Assembly (NCBI GenBank): GCA_032173965.1
Contig: CM063283.1
Location: 86,634,243 to 86,698,242, forward strand
Reading direction: 5' to 3'
Length of the DNA: 64,000 nucleotides
Source: Sitta carolinensis
Lineage: Eukaryota; Chordata; Aves; Passeriformes; Sittidae
Both the position numbers and the translations under genes were made by a program. Positions 1 through 13,328 of this stretch are shown in pieces. Positions within the stretch are counted from its first letter, which is position 1. Each line of letters starts with the position of its first letter. Under the pieces are notes generated by a model. The model saw nothing but the letters and a program-made list of their open reading frames with translations. It ran no database searches and was not told where the DNA came from.

Positions 1-2988
<2,988 letters not shown>

Positions 2989-5785
2989 GCGGCCGGCGGC
3001 GCCGGGCCTGCGCAGTCCCCGCGGCGCGGCGGAAACGGCGCGGTGACGGGGCGGCCGGCGGGAGAGCCGCCCGTGTTGCGGCGTTTGGCGCGGCCAAACG
3101 CTGAGGGTGGCCTTTCTTTCGGGCGAAGATGAGGAAGAGTAAGGCTCCCTGCCGGCCCCCGGAGACGTCGGGATCGCTGTCTCCACCCTCCCACACGCGC
3201 CTTTGTAGGACTTTGCCCTTCCTGCCTCTTGCGCTCTTGTTTGTACCGGAAAAATTTTGCAACCCGTCCCCTCGGGGCCTGAGGCTCTGTGGAGGGCAGA
3301 AAGAGCCAGGTGGAGCCGAGGGGCACAGTTCTCGTGGTTGCTGTAGAAGGATGGCTTTTTGGCCCTTGCGCCTCCGATCTGCCTATCCATATTTCCATTA
3401 ACGTGTCCCAGCGCTGCTGCTGTTTCTCGGCCGTCTCGGGCTCAGCCCGGTGCCTGCATCAAGTACTTCTGGCAGCAGAGAGTTTTCCTGCCTCGTTAAG
3501 TGGCTTATGATGGTGGTACTGAGCCAAGGAAGAAGGGCATCCCTCCTTCTGCTTAGCACGCTCACTGCTGTGCTGTGTTTTTGTTAACAGTCAGGGATAG
3601 CTGGAATTGTTGAAGGCTAATATGTTATAATGCATTTGCATCCAAAGCAGTGAAACCTCATAAATCTCAAAGATGCACTCGTGGAAACGATTGTCACGTG
3701 CAAAATGTGACCACCCAGCTTTATGTGGGAGTCAGAGGTGCTCTTTTTATACAGTTGCTTGGCCAGGAATCAGTAAAACTGCTGCAGATTTAAATACTTT
3801 TAAAAATTCACAGGGAAACGAGGTGCTTTAACTTGTTTTTAATTATCAGTAACAAGAAACTTTTGAATAATGTTGATGACTTACTTTTAAAAGTTAACAT
3901 GAATTATAAAGTTTGAGAAAGATCAATAGCTGACTTCATAATTTCAGTTCTATCTTCATGTTTTCAGAAGAAATAAATATCACAGGGTTGAGGATCTTTT
4001 ACAGATTTTGGTCACAAAAAATGAGAAGTGAATGTGGTTTTCCTTATGATTGTTAAAAATTAAGCTAAAAAAACCCTAAAACACCAAAACTGTAAAGAAA
4101 GACATTTCTAGATATGCTGTTTATTTATAAGATACCAAGGTAAAATTTAGTATCTTCATAGGGACAATGATGTTATCAGAGTCCAGACAAGAATAACTCA
4201 GCTGTTTAATGTCCTGGTGGCTGTGATGTTTTTGTGTTGGGTTAACCAATATATCCTATTAATTTATCTCTTTGAGGCCACTTTGAATAACAAATTCTCT
4301 CAATGAGGTTTTTAAAATTCTGGATACAACACTAACTGAGATCAGTTGCACGCAATTTCTCTGAAATCGACAAAATGGTGACAAGATGCTGAAATATTAG
4401 AGCATCCTGGGAATCGCTGCTACATTGTCTGCTCAATATTGCACTAATTTTATCCTTGGTCATTTTAACTGATAGAAGAAATGAAAAGTGCCTGAACATT
4501 TATTAGAAGAATGTATTAAAGAGGTGGATTGTTAAAAGATGTTGCAAGGGTTTAGGTACTTTTCCTGGGGTCTAAGGGACATTGACTTCTATGCAAACCC
4601 TGAACCCAGCTGAAATTTTAAGGTTTTATGTTAGTCTCTGCCATAAGTCTCTGAAACCATTTTTTCTCAGGTTCTGAAGATCAGAATGATTGAATATGAT
4701 GGGGACAAAGTATTTCAGGCAGGAATATTAAATTCCCTGACAATGAAGACCCTTAGGTTTTTTATGTTATTTCAAGATTTCTCCATGCACAATGACTTGT
4801 AGAGCAGAGAATAACCAAACTTTATGACATCAATGCAAACTGTTCATGGAAAAAATTACAAGCATTTAGAGAACACACAGGTGTCTCTTCCTTTAACAGG
4901 TCTCTTACTGCTTTTTTTCTGATCATATTGTTAAAGAATTGTGCATCTTACATGCCTACATAATTTACATAAGATATAAGAAAAAGGCATTAATATATTG
5001 TAATGGACAAATATCTCTGTTACTTTTGAACTGAAGGCAAATGATTTCAGCTGTCTCAAGGTTCCCACTCATGTTCTGTAATTGCAATTACAAAATTTAA
5101 GATAAAGGCTCCCAAATAAAGAAATCTTAAGATAAATATTCTCAAATAAAGTGGTTTTATGACTGATAAGGGAATTGACTAGCAATTAAAGGAATGAAAT
5201 ACAATGAAAGCCATTTATCAGAATCCTAAGGAAAAGAGACCTAGTCTAATATCTTTGGGAGAAGAATTACACAGTTGGTTGATTAAAATTATATTATCAA
5301 TTTAGTACACTTACATTACATTAAGATGTTTGACTTGTTACTGGATGATTTTTAAAAATAGGAATGCAATAGATACTCAGAAGTGGCCAGCAATGTATGT
5401 GTTCAGAAATGCCTAGATGATCCTCTTATTTTTATCTTTTTTTTTGTGACCTGGTAGTAGCAATTGAATGAAAATTATTGATTTTATGGATAATTCTAGA
5501 ACCAAGAAGAGTATGCAGACTGCTGTCACTACACAATGAGAGTACTCTGTTTCTGTTATATGTAAGTAATGCAAATGTGAAGTGCATTGTGCTAGGAACA
5601 AAGCATGAGGAGGTGCGCCTCTCTATTGTGACAGTGATTATGAGATGAACTTGGTAGCCATAAAGTAGAGAAGCAGGAAAATTTTATTACAGTGTATCAG
5701 TTTTTCAGTTTGTATACTAATGCAACATTGTGTCTAGGTCTGCTGTCCTAATTGAAGTTCAATTTTGCATAAATAGAGAGGGTTT

Positions 5786-5806
5786 AAAAAAAAAAAGAAA
5801 GAGGGA

Positions 5807-5856
<50 letters not shown>
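5786..5856 (+). repeat. Polypurine tract with (GA)23 microsatellite
   Basis: An uninterrupted purine run of 71 bp: A-rich at the start, then GAAAGAGGGAGGAA, then 23 perfect GA units at 5,811-5,856. It is likely length-polymorphic and able to form triplex DNA. The apparent protein repeat of Arg-Glu in this stretch is an artefact. Confidence 0.95.
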
Positions 5857-5860
<4 letters not shown>

Positions 5861-7132
5861 AATGGCAGAAGTAACATTTCTTCCAGTGTTGGGCTGCCAG
5901 AGATCAGATTATCCACAGCCTTGCTGGGCTACTCTTGCCTTGAATTATGAATGGAAAGAGAACTAGTCTGTGGGAGAATGTCTGAGATTCAGTTTGCTCA
6001 TGAGGGGAAGGGATGAAGAATCTTCAGCCTTTCAATGAAAACATCTACTGTGAATATTTGTTGTCACCTGCCAAGTAAGGGGTTAAGGCAGTCTGCAACA
6101 GCCCTTCCTCAGCCAGCTCTGTGGTTGCGTGTGCTCCAAGCCCTGATGTAATGAAAGCACTGATGGAAGTAATCTGAAATCTAATAAAATTATTTTTAAA
6201 AAGATCCTCACATTACTTCAATAGTGGAGAAAATTTTAAACCTTATAAATTCTTAAATAAAATTTGTAAAATACTTCTGTGAGACAGATCTAAGACAACT
6301 ACACTGATTTATTCCAGTAAATGGACTATATTCTTGAATTCCTGCATTACAAATGGGTAAGGTCAAGACCCCCCAAATGTGCAATTTGTCATCAAATTTA
6401 GTGAATCTAACAATGACTTATTTCATTCTGGTTTACCGCTTCAGATCATTAGGGTAACTTCAACAGTAATTTCAACTTTTCATATACAAATTGAGTGAAG
6501 TAGAAAAAGTTACAATCCACTGGTCCAGAACATTTTAAGAGATACTTGTAAATGAACTTGAGTTTGGAATCTGCTGTTAATCTTAAAGACATTTAAAGTG
6601 TAATCTGTCTGAAAAGATCTGCAATTTTAAGGAATGTGCAAAGAAACCTCTTAATTGATGCCACCCTCAAAGCTGTAAATGAATCAGGTTGGTATGTCGA
6701 AGAGACTTAGAAAGCATTTATAAAACAGCTTGTTAAAGGAAGGAATTATTTCAGGCATTGGGTCTACTTCTTCCCTTCTGGAGTTTTTCATGGCAGCATA
6801 ACTAAGGCCACATGGCTTTTTGTATTTCTTTCAATTAATGTTTAACAGCTAAAATAAATACATTGGGAATGGTTTAGATACTATTGATCCTTCTCTGGAG
6901 CGGAAGTTGGCTGGGATGACTCCTGTTGACCTCAGCCTCTTTTCTGGTGTATTAGAGTACCCTTACATCACACATGTCATTCCCCGTTTTCCCTGCTGGA
7001 CCCATCCCCAATCCCTCACTAAGTTTATGATTTTATTTATTTAATTACTTATTTTAAGGTCAGTGGCTCTGTAGATGCTGGAAGGGCACAGAAAAGTCTA
7101 AAGGCTAGTTCCTCAAGCTTCCTGAATAAATC

Positions 7133-7135
<3 letters not shown>

Positions 7136-7183
<48 letters not shown>
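7136..7183. repeat. (AT)24 microsatellite
   Basis: Twenty-four perfect AT units (48 bp) between CCAA and CAGAAAG. Such self-complementary repeats can extrude cruciforms and are usually polymorphic. Confidence 0.95.
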
Positions 7184-7187
<4 letters not shown>

Positions 7188-8139
7188 AAGTGTCTATGCA
7201 GTAAATGGAAGGTGTTACAGCCTCAGAGTGAGATTCATAATAGTATCCTGCAGTGGAAGGACCCATGTAACGCAGCAACAAGAATGATGAAGAAGACTCC
7301 AGCTTTTAATTTCTGACTACTTATGCATAACTACTTTCATGGGACACTTCCTGGAATACCTCCTAGAATTAGGCAACTCATTCATTTCTGAAAATTTCAC
7401 ATGTGATCTGTCATGACTTTAAAATATTGCAGGAAACATTAATGACATTGGCCTAGCTTTCCTATAATTGTATGAAAAATTTAGAGCACTCACTAAGGTA
7501 ATGTGATAAAGGAACTCAGATGCATTTTCTTGTACTTCTGATGATTCTAGTTATCTTGCCCAACTTGGCAGGGACATGGATTCATCACACCTTGAATCAG
7601 TGTTATGACACAATTAAAAAAGAAATTACGCTTTGCCATCTTTTTACCTATTTTATCTAATGCAGATTTAATGCAAGATATAATATAGAATGGAATATAT
7701 GAAACAGAGTGATCCACTCAGTCATACTAAAGTTTTGTCTTCCTTTCTCTGGCTGAATAAACCTGTGATGCTTTGTAGTTTCAAAGTCCTGAACACAGAG
7801 AGGGCACAAGGAAGGGTCCAAATGGTATGTACACCCTGCAGCTTTGTTCATCAGGGTGACTGCAAATCTATCATGTTCCTGTAGGTGCCTAACAGTGGGT
7901 CCTGAATACACAGAGATGTGTAGAAGTAATGCCTCATAAAGAAGATTTTTCTTGTTGGTTTATTAGAATTTCTGTTGAAGCTTTTGCTGACATATGGGCT
8001 GATTTTGTCCCTTGTGTTCTTACTATCATATATCTCTGTGACCTTATTATAACTCGAGCAGAATGAATGACTCAGTGATACCTATGTTTGGAACAGCTTG
8101 ATTTCCTCCTTTTGTAGGGGACTTCAGCACATTTCTACA

Positions 8140-8745
8140 GTCTCCGTGACCCATGATCCAGGTATCTACCCTTGCAGCAAAGAAGGTAGGTGGTATCCTG
8201 GTCTGCATCAGGCAAAGCAATTGCCAGCAAGTTGAGGGAGGTGTTCCTTCTTCTTTACTCATCACTGATAAGGCCACACTTGGGGTGCTGGCTCCAGTTC
8301 CTGGCTTCACAGTAAAAGAGACACATGAACACTCTGGACAAAGTCAAATGATGGATAACTAAGGTGATGGAACAGCTCTCATATGTGAAAAAGCTGAGAA
8401 AACTGGGAATGTTCTGCCCGGAGAAGAGAAGGCTCAGAGGGAGTTTTATGTAAACATCTGATGAAGTCAGGCTGTTTTCAGTGATGCCCATTGACAGGAC
8501 CAGGGACACTGGGGACAAGCTGAAACACAGGAGGGTTGCTTGGAATACCTTTTTATTGTGAAGGTGAGCAAACACTGGCAGGTGTTGCACCGGGAAGTTC
8601 TGGAGTTTCCAGCCTCAGAGATATTCAAAAGTCACCTGGACATGGTCCAGGGCAATCAGTTCCAGGTGGTCCTACTTGAGCAGGGAGGTTAGACAAGATG
8701 ACCTCTAGAGGTCCCTTCCAACCTCAGACTCTGCGATTGTGACTT
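8140..8745 (+). mobile_element. CR1 LINE, 3'-terminal fragment (sense)
   Basis: The sequence follows the avian CR1 3' end in order: the segment around GCAGCAAAGAAGG and ATCCTGGTCTGCATC, then GGAGAAGAGAAGGCTCAGAG, then GAGATATTCAAAAGTCACCT and GGACATGGTCCAGGGCAA, and finally AAGATGACCTCTAGAGGTCC followed by CTTCCAACCTC and a decayed ATTCTGTG-type tail. The fragment is 5'-truncated, as is usual for CR1, and carries stops and indels in all frames. It retains only the end of ORF2 and the 3' UTR. The left boundary is approximate. Confidence 0.9.
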
Positions 8746-8826
8746 ATGGTCTGATTTACTGTAGGATTAAGAATAAAGTGGTCACATCTCAAACTAGTTA
8801 TTTCAGACCCTCTCTTGATCAGTGAA

Positions 8827-8860
8827 CAAACCAAACCAAACCAACAACCAACCAACCAAA
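8827..8860 (+). repeat. CCAAA/CCAA simple repeat
   Basis: A short stretch of AAACC units passing into AACC units just after the CR1 fragment. It is imperfect and about 34 bp long. Confidence 0.8.
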
Positions 8861-11360
8861 GTAATTGTACTTTTAGGGCACAGTTGCTTGCACATGGAGG
8901 TGGTCATCCAAAAAAAGGTCAGGTGGACTGTGCCCTTAAAGTGATGTATGACTGTAGAGCAGACCTGAAGTGACCAGCTTAAAAATGAACTTCAGACACG
9001 TTTAATGGACAGGGTGTGTGCAGGTGTCTGGCTGTTTGTCTGCCTAGTACTCTGCTGACAAGTGATCGTGTTGGTGCAATAGGTAACATCTGCCCAGCTG
9101 GGGAAGATGGACAGGATAAGGATTGGAATCAGTGAGTGAGATACTCCCATTACTTACTGTTCAGAGCAGTAAATGAGCATTGAGGTCTCAGAAGGACTCA
9201 GCTCTGAGGCGGTTGCTGAAATAGTTTCTTGGTATATAGTGAGACATGCAGCCAGTTCTAAAAGGCTGTTTTTAGATCATGGACATATCTGCCAGCACAG
9301 ATAAGGAGCTGCCTGCCAATTCCAAACATACGCACCCGACACTTACTCAATCACACACAAACATAAACAAGCAAATAAACAACATCCCTTTCTCATAAAT
9401 GTCTTTTTTTCCACTTCAGATGGAAAAGGAAAAAAAGAAACAGCCTGTTATTGTTTTTTTAATTTTTTTTTTTCTATTTTTAAATACAAGGAGGGGCTCA
9501 GATATTATGTCGAAGCTGGAGCTATTATATGCATAAATAAAATATGCAGATTCAGGACTTAGTGTAGCCCTATCTATCTGGTGAATAAACAGAAATAAAA
9601 TGAAAAAAACTTTTGCAGCTTTGTAAAATGAGACTGGAATCTATCCATTATGTGGGTCCTTCACACTACACGTCAATAAAATCAATGAATGCTTGGCTTA
9701 ATTAGCCAAATTGATTGAATATTAAAGCTGATTTAATTACTTCATTGTCATTATAGTAAGGATAAATTTGGCTGAGCCATTTTGGTTTAAAATGACAGTA
9801 TTTATGCAGAAATTTAGGAGTTTTGAAAGGAGTTGGGGAATGACTTTGTTTAAGATTCAGAATAATGATTGTTTTGCTTTGATAAGCTTGGTCCTGTTTT
9901 CTCTGCCTTGAAACTTTCTCTCTTCTATTTAGGAACCTTCAGAATTTAATTCGATTAAAGAAAAAGTGCCCTGAGACTTTCTTTGAGTGTTCAAGTGGTG
10001 GATAACATGAATTTTTAAGCTGACATAACAAGTCTTAACATGGCTTCTGATTCATTCTTGACATAGACGGGCATAATGCTGGCAATGTTAGAGTATTTGG
10101 AAGATAACACTGCCAGAGAATGTGCCATAAATATAAAAGAGAATAATTAAATTAGATCCTCTCAGGATGAACATGCTAAACTAAGACCAGAGTGCATGTA
10201 CAGTATATTAAAAATAAATACTTGCACTGCACAGGCAGTAATTTAGCTGTCATTTGAATTCAGTGATCTTTCCATAAAAACTGGTTTCAGTGAAGCTGCT
10301 CACAAGAGTAAGTTACTCTCATGCAGAAACAGGGTCACAGAGTTACTGACACATTTCTGTCCTGAAGCCAGGTAGGTGCAACATGACTGGAACTAGCCAT
10401 TTGATATTTTTTTGTTTGTTTGTTTTATTAATTGTGGTTCAGTGGCTGAGAGAGGTCTGGAGTTCTCTTTTTTCTTCTGATTTAATGTTGTAAAAATTCA
10501 CTGTTGTGATGTTGTAAGACCTCCCACTATTTAGGGTGAGCTAAGTGGTATAAGTTAAAACAGTGCATCAGATTTAATTTTTAATAGATATCCTGAAGGA
10601 CTTCATGTAGTGGATTTTGTTTATGTCATGACTATCTAGATCTTTGAATTTCACTGTATGAAATTCTTGAACCAATGGTTTCTAAGGCCACCCATACACC
10701 AGCAATATGGTTGAGAACTCCAGTTCACTGAGTGGGATTCAGTTGCAGATTAAGACCTTTGCATTCAGACATCTCCATGTGAAATAAGCATCTTTGCTGC
10801 GGTTAGAGTTGGTTCAGGTCTGGCTAAAACACTGAGGATGCCTCCAGGATGGCCTGACAAGCTAATAGAGCCTGGCTTCGGAGGTAGCCTGGATCACACA
10901 GGAGGTATGAACCTGGCCTGCAGCTGTCACTCAAGAAAGGTGTTGGCCTCCTCTAAGTCAGACTTGCCTGCCCAGTGTAAATGCCTTAGAGGTCCTGGAG
11001 CACATGGCTGTGGGAGATGACAGTATGGCCACCATATCCCTCTTTCCAGACATGATTCCATCACCATCATGTCCTAGTGTCATCCATGGGGAGAGGGAGT
11101 ATGTAAGATCCCATGTGGGGCTAGCAGATATTTTAAAACAGAGAGGGAAATACACACTTCTGGCATGGCAGCTGAGAGCCAGCAGGATACTCTGGAACTG
11201 GCTATATACTCTGGCTATAATCTGGTGTCTGCCCAAGTGGCTGAGCAGAGCCCTGTGAGTCTAATCTAGGTTGTAATGAACTGCTCTCTGGTTCCATTGA
11301 ATGTGATCATTATTGATTGTCTAAATTTGGGCAATTTAGTGCTGAACTGAATCTTACTTT
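8861..11360. other. Intergenic spacer, middle part
   Basis: Non-coding sequence with a T-rich patch near 9,450-9,480. It includes a homeodomain-motif-rich segment at 9,650-9,800, described under findings. No open frame here shows a recognisable product. Confidence 0.55.
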
Positions 11361-11364
11361 TTCA

Positions 11365-11398
11365 TTCATTTATTTATTTATTTATTTATTTTATTTTT
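11365..11398 (+). repeat. (ATTT)n microsatellite
   Basis: About eight TTTA-type units directly beside a short antisense CR1 tail. Target-site or tail-derived microsatellites of this kind are common next to CR1 insertions. Confidence 0.85.
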
Positions 11399-11404
11399 GT
11401 AGAC

Positions 11405-11530
11405 ACATTAGAATTGAACAGAACAGAATAGAATATTTGCTGGAGGGGACCTACAGTTATTATCTAATCCATTTGCCTGACCACTTCAGGGCTGACCAAA
11501 AGTTCAAGTATTATCCCAAATTGCAAGTAA
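11405..11530 (-). mobile_element. CR1 LINE 3' end, antisense fragment
   Basis: On the plus strand the sequence reads AACAGAATAGAATATTTG, then GGAGGGGACCTACAG, then TAATCCATTTGCCTGACCAC and TTCAGGGCTGACCAAAAGTT. This is the reverse complement of a common avian CR1 3' terminus. Only about 125 bp remain. It is therefore a heavily 5'-truncated copy inserted on the minus strand. Confidence 0.85.
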
Positions 11531-12830
11531 TAATTTTTATTTTATAGCACATTCTATGTGTTCTTATTTTTCCTGATTTTTTTTTGTTTTCTTTAATAAT
11601 GAATGATAAAATATCACTTTCCAAAATTAGGTTTCCAAACACCTCTCTTCTGCTGTATCAAAATGAACTGCATCAGTGGCTATCAGGAAAAGCAAATATG
11701 ACAAAAAGAGTCTGTTTGAATATTCATTTGCTGCTCTGCATACACTGAAACTCTGAAGTACAAAAAGGCCACAAAATATTAGATGTGCTTGTGTATGAAA
11801 TTAGTATAGTATCAGGTTTGAATAAAATATGATTCATAATAAATGTGAATATGATGTTGGGCAGATTGGGTAGTGGTTCAAAACTGCTGAGGACACAGCA
11901 CCAGTTCATGTGTGTGGAAATGAAGGGAGGTGGTAGAAACAGTGTTTTCCTTGCTGTCCTCAAGCATGCTGATGTATTGTTCAAACCAATACTGGCATAT
12001 TGAAAGTAGGAGTCCCTTTGGAATCCTAAGTCTATTGCCATAAAATGTTGTGACAAGTGTTTTCTGGAGTAAACTGGCTTAATTCTTCTCTTCTGAGCCC
12101 AGCACCTCCCAGTATGTGGTATCAATGGAAATTTTCTACTCTGGTGATAAATAATTCCAATGAAATTTTACTGGGTAAGGACTATAGGATCTGGTGCATC
12201 TTATAAACTCTGTACATTTCTAAAGGAGCATACCCTGTAAGCCATGAGATATGATTGGGAAGGCCTGCTTGGCATGAAATGAAGTTGTTGAAAAAGACTT
12301 TTTCTTGTACAGTGAGTATTTGAAATTTAAATGTTTTACCTCATCACTTTCCAAAATGGCCAAAGCATGTGTTTGGGAAAGTGTCTTCTTATTTTAAAAA
12401 GACTGAAGTTTCTTATCAGGTGCTTGAAGGAATTTTAAACTGCATAGTTTTTTTTATATATGTAAAAAAATATGCATCTGAATAAATAAAACATTTATGG
12501 TTTTTGTGTTTAGTGTTGCTAAAGTTATTACTTTAAAGGTAGGATGTAAATTTTTAAGGATAACTGTATTTTTATTACATAGAATTTTTCAGAGGCATCT
12601 CTTGATTTTGGCTACCATATTTTTAATTTCTATATAAAATGCTCAGCCTTCTTTTTATAGCATGACTAATAGTAACTTCCAAAGTGTTGTAGGTGTTTTC
12701 TTTCCTGCTAGCAGCTAAGGAAACATTCACCATCAGGCCTGAACTTCTGAAGTCCTTGCCACTACTGTGTTCTCTGTAATGCCTCTCACATAGATGGACA
12801 GAGCCATTGCAACTCCATCTCCATCTCACT
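11531..12830. other. Intergenic spacer, right part
   Basis: AT-rich sequence upstream of TMEM182. A 134-codon minus-strand open frame (11,724-12,125) has no recognisable domain. I see nothing else to annotate. Confidence 0.55.
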
Positions 12831-12839
12831 GATGTTGAT

Positions 12840-13187
12840 GCACCAGCTGCAATAATATTTCAAGTCAATCTGTGATTAGTTAGGGGAAGGTCAGCTATTT
12901 CTGACTGGCCTCACCCGGACAGCAAAACAGAGCAAAGCTCTGCCATCAGTGTCCTAAAATAGAAGGCCCTTTTCATCTGTCAGACTTGAGTCAGCCACAT
13001 GGAACACAAATTTGGAGACACAAATCGACTCACAGGGCATTGCGAAGAGGGGCACAAAGTCAAGTGAAGAGAAACTTCTTCAGATAGGAGCTGTATTCTC
13101 CAAATAGTTTTTAGTTACTTTCACAATATTTTTTTTTTTTTAAATTTTACTGCTAACCTTTTAAGTAATTTTTTAATAACTTCAATA
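12840..13187 (+). promoter_or_regulatory. Candidate TMEM182 promoter / 5' UTR with E-box cluster
   Basis: Directly upstream of the TMEM182 start codon there are three E-boxes in 160 bp: CAGCTG (12,844-12,849), CATCTG (12,974-12,979) and CACATG (12,996-13,001). A CTAAAATAG element resembles a MEF2 site but is one base short of the consensus. E-boxes bound by MyoD/myogenin would suit a muscle-expressed gene. No clear TATA box or transcription start is visible, and E-boxes occur often by chance. Confidence 0.35.
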
Positions 13188-13328
13188 ATGAAACTGAGTG
13201 TGGGAATATTTTTTGGAGGTTTCTTTGCAGCTCTAGGAGTGTTGCTTTTTTTGGTGGCATTTGGGACTGATTATTGGCTTCTTGCTACAGAAATAGGAAC
13301 TTGTTCAGAAGTACCTGAAGGTGCCGGG
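13188..13328 (+). CDS. TMEM182: TMEM182 exon 1 (coding part)
   Basis: Encodes residues 1-47: helix 1 (about 5-26) and the start of the first extracellular loop, with TDYWLLATE conserved after the helix. The start is preceded by AATA, giving A at -3. The donor is GTTAGT, with an uncommon T at +3, and the exon ends in phase 0. Confidence 0.93.

Larger units (their letters stand above)
3461..8139. other. Intergenic spacer between MFSD9 and TMEM182, left part
   Basis: This is AT-rich sequence without a supported gene. It contains the GA and TA microsatellites listed separately and a TTTATTTA-type AT stretch near 7,030. Short open frames have no recognisable domain or splice support. Confidence 0.6.
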
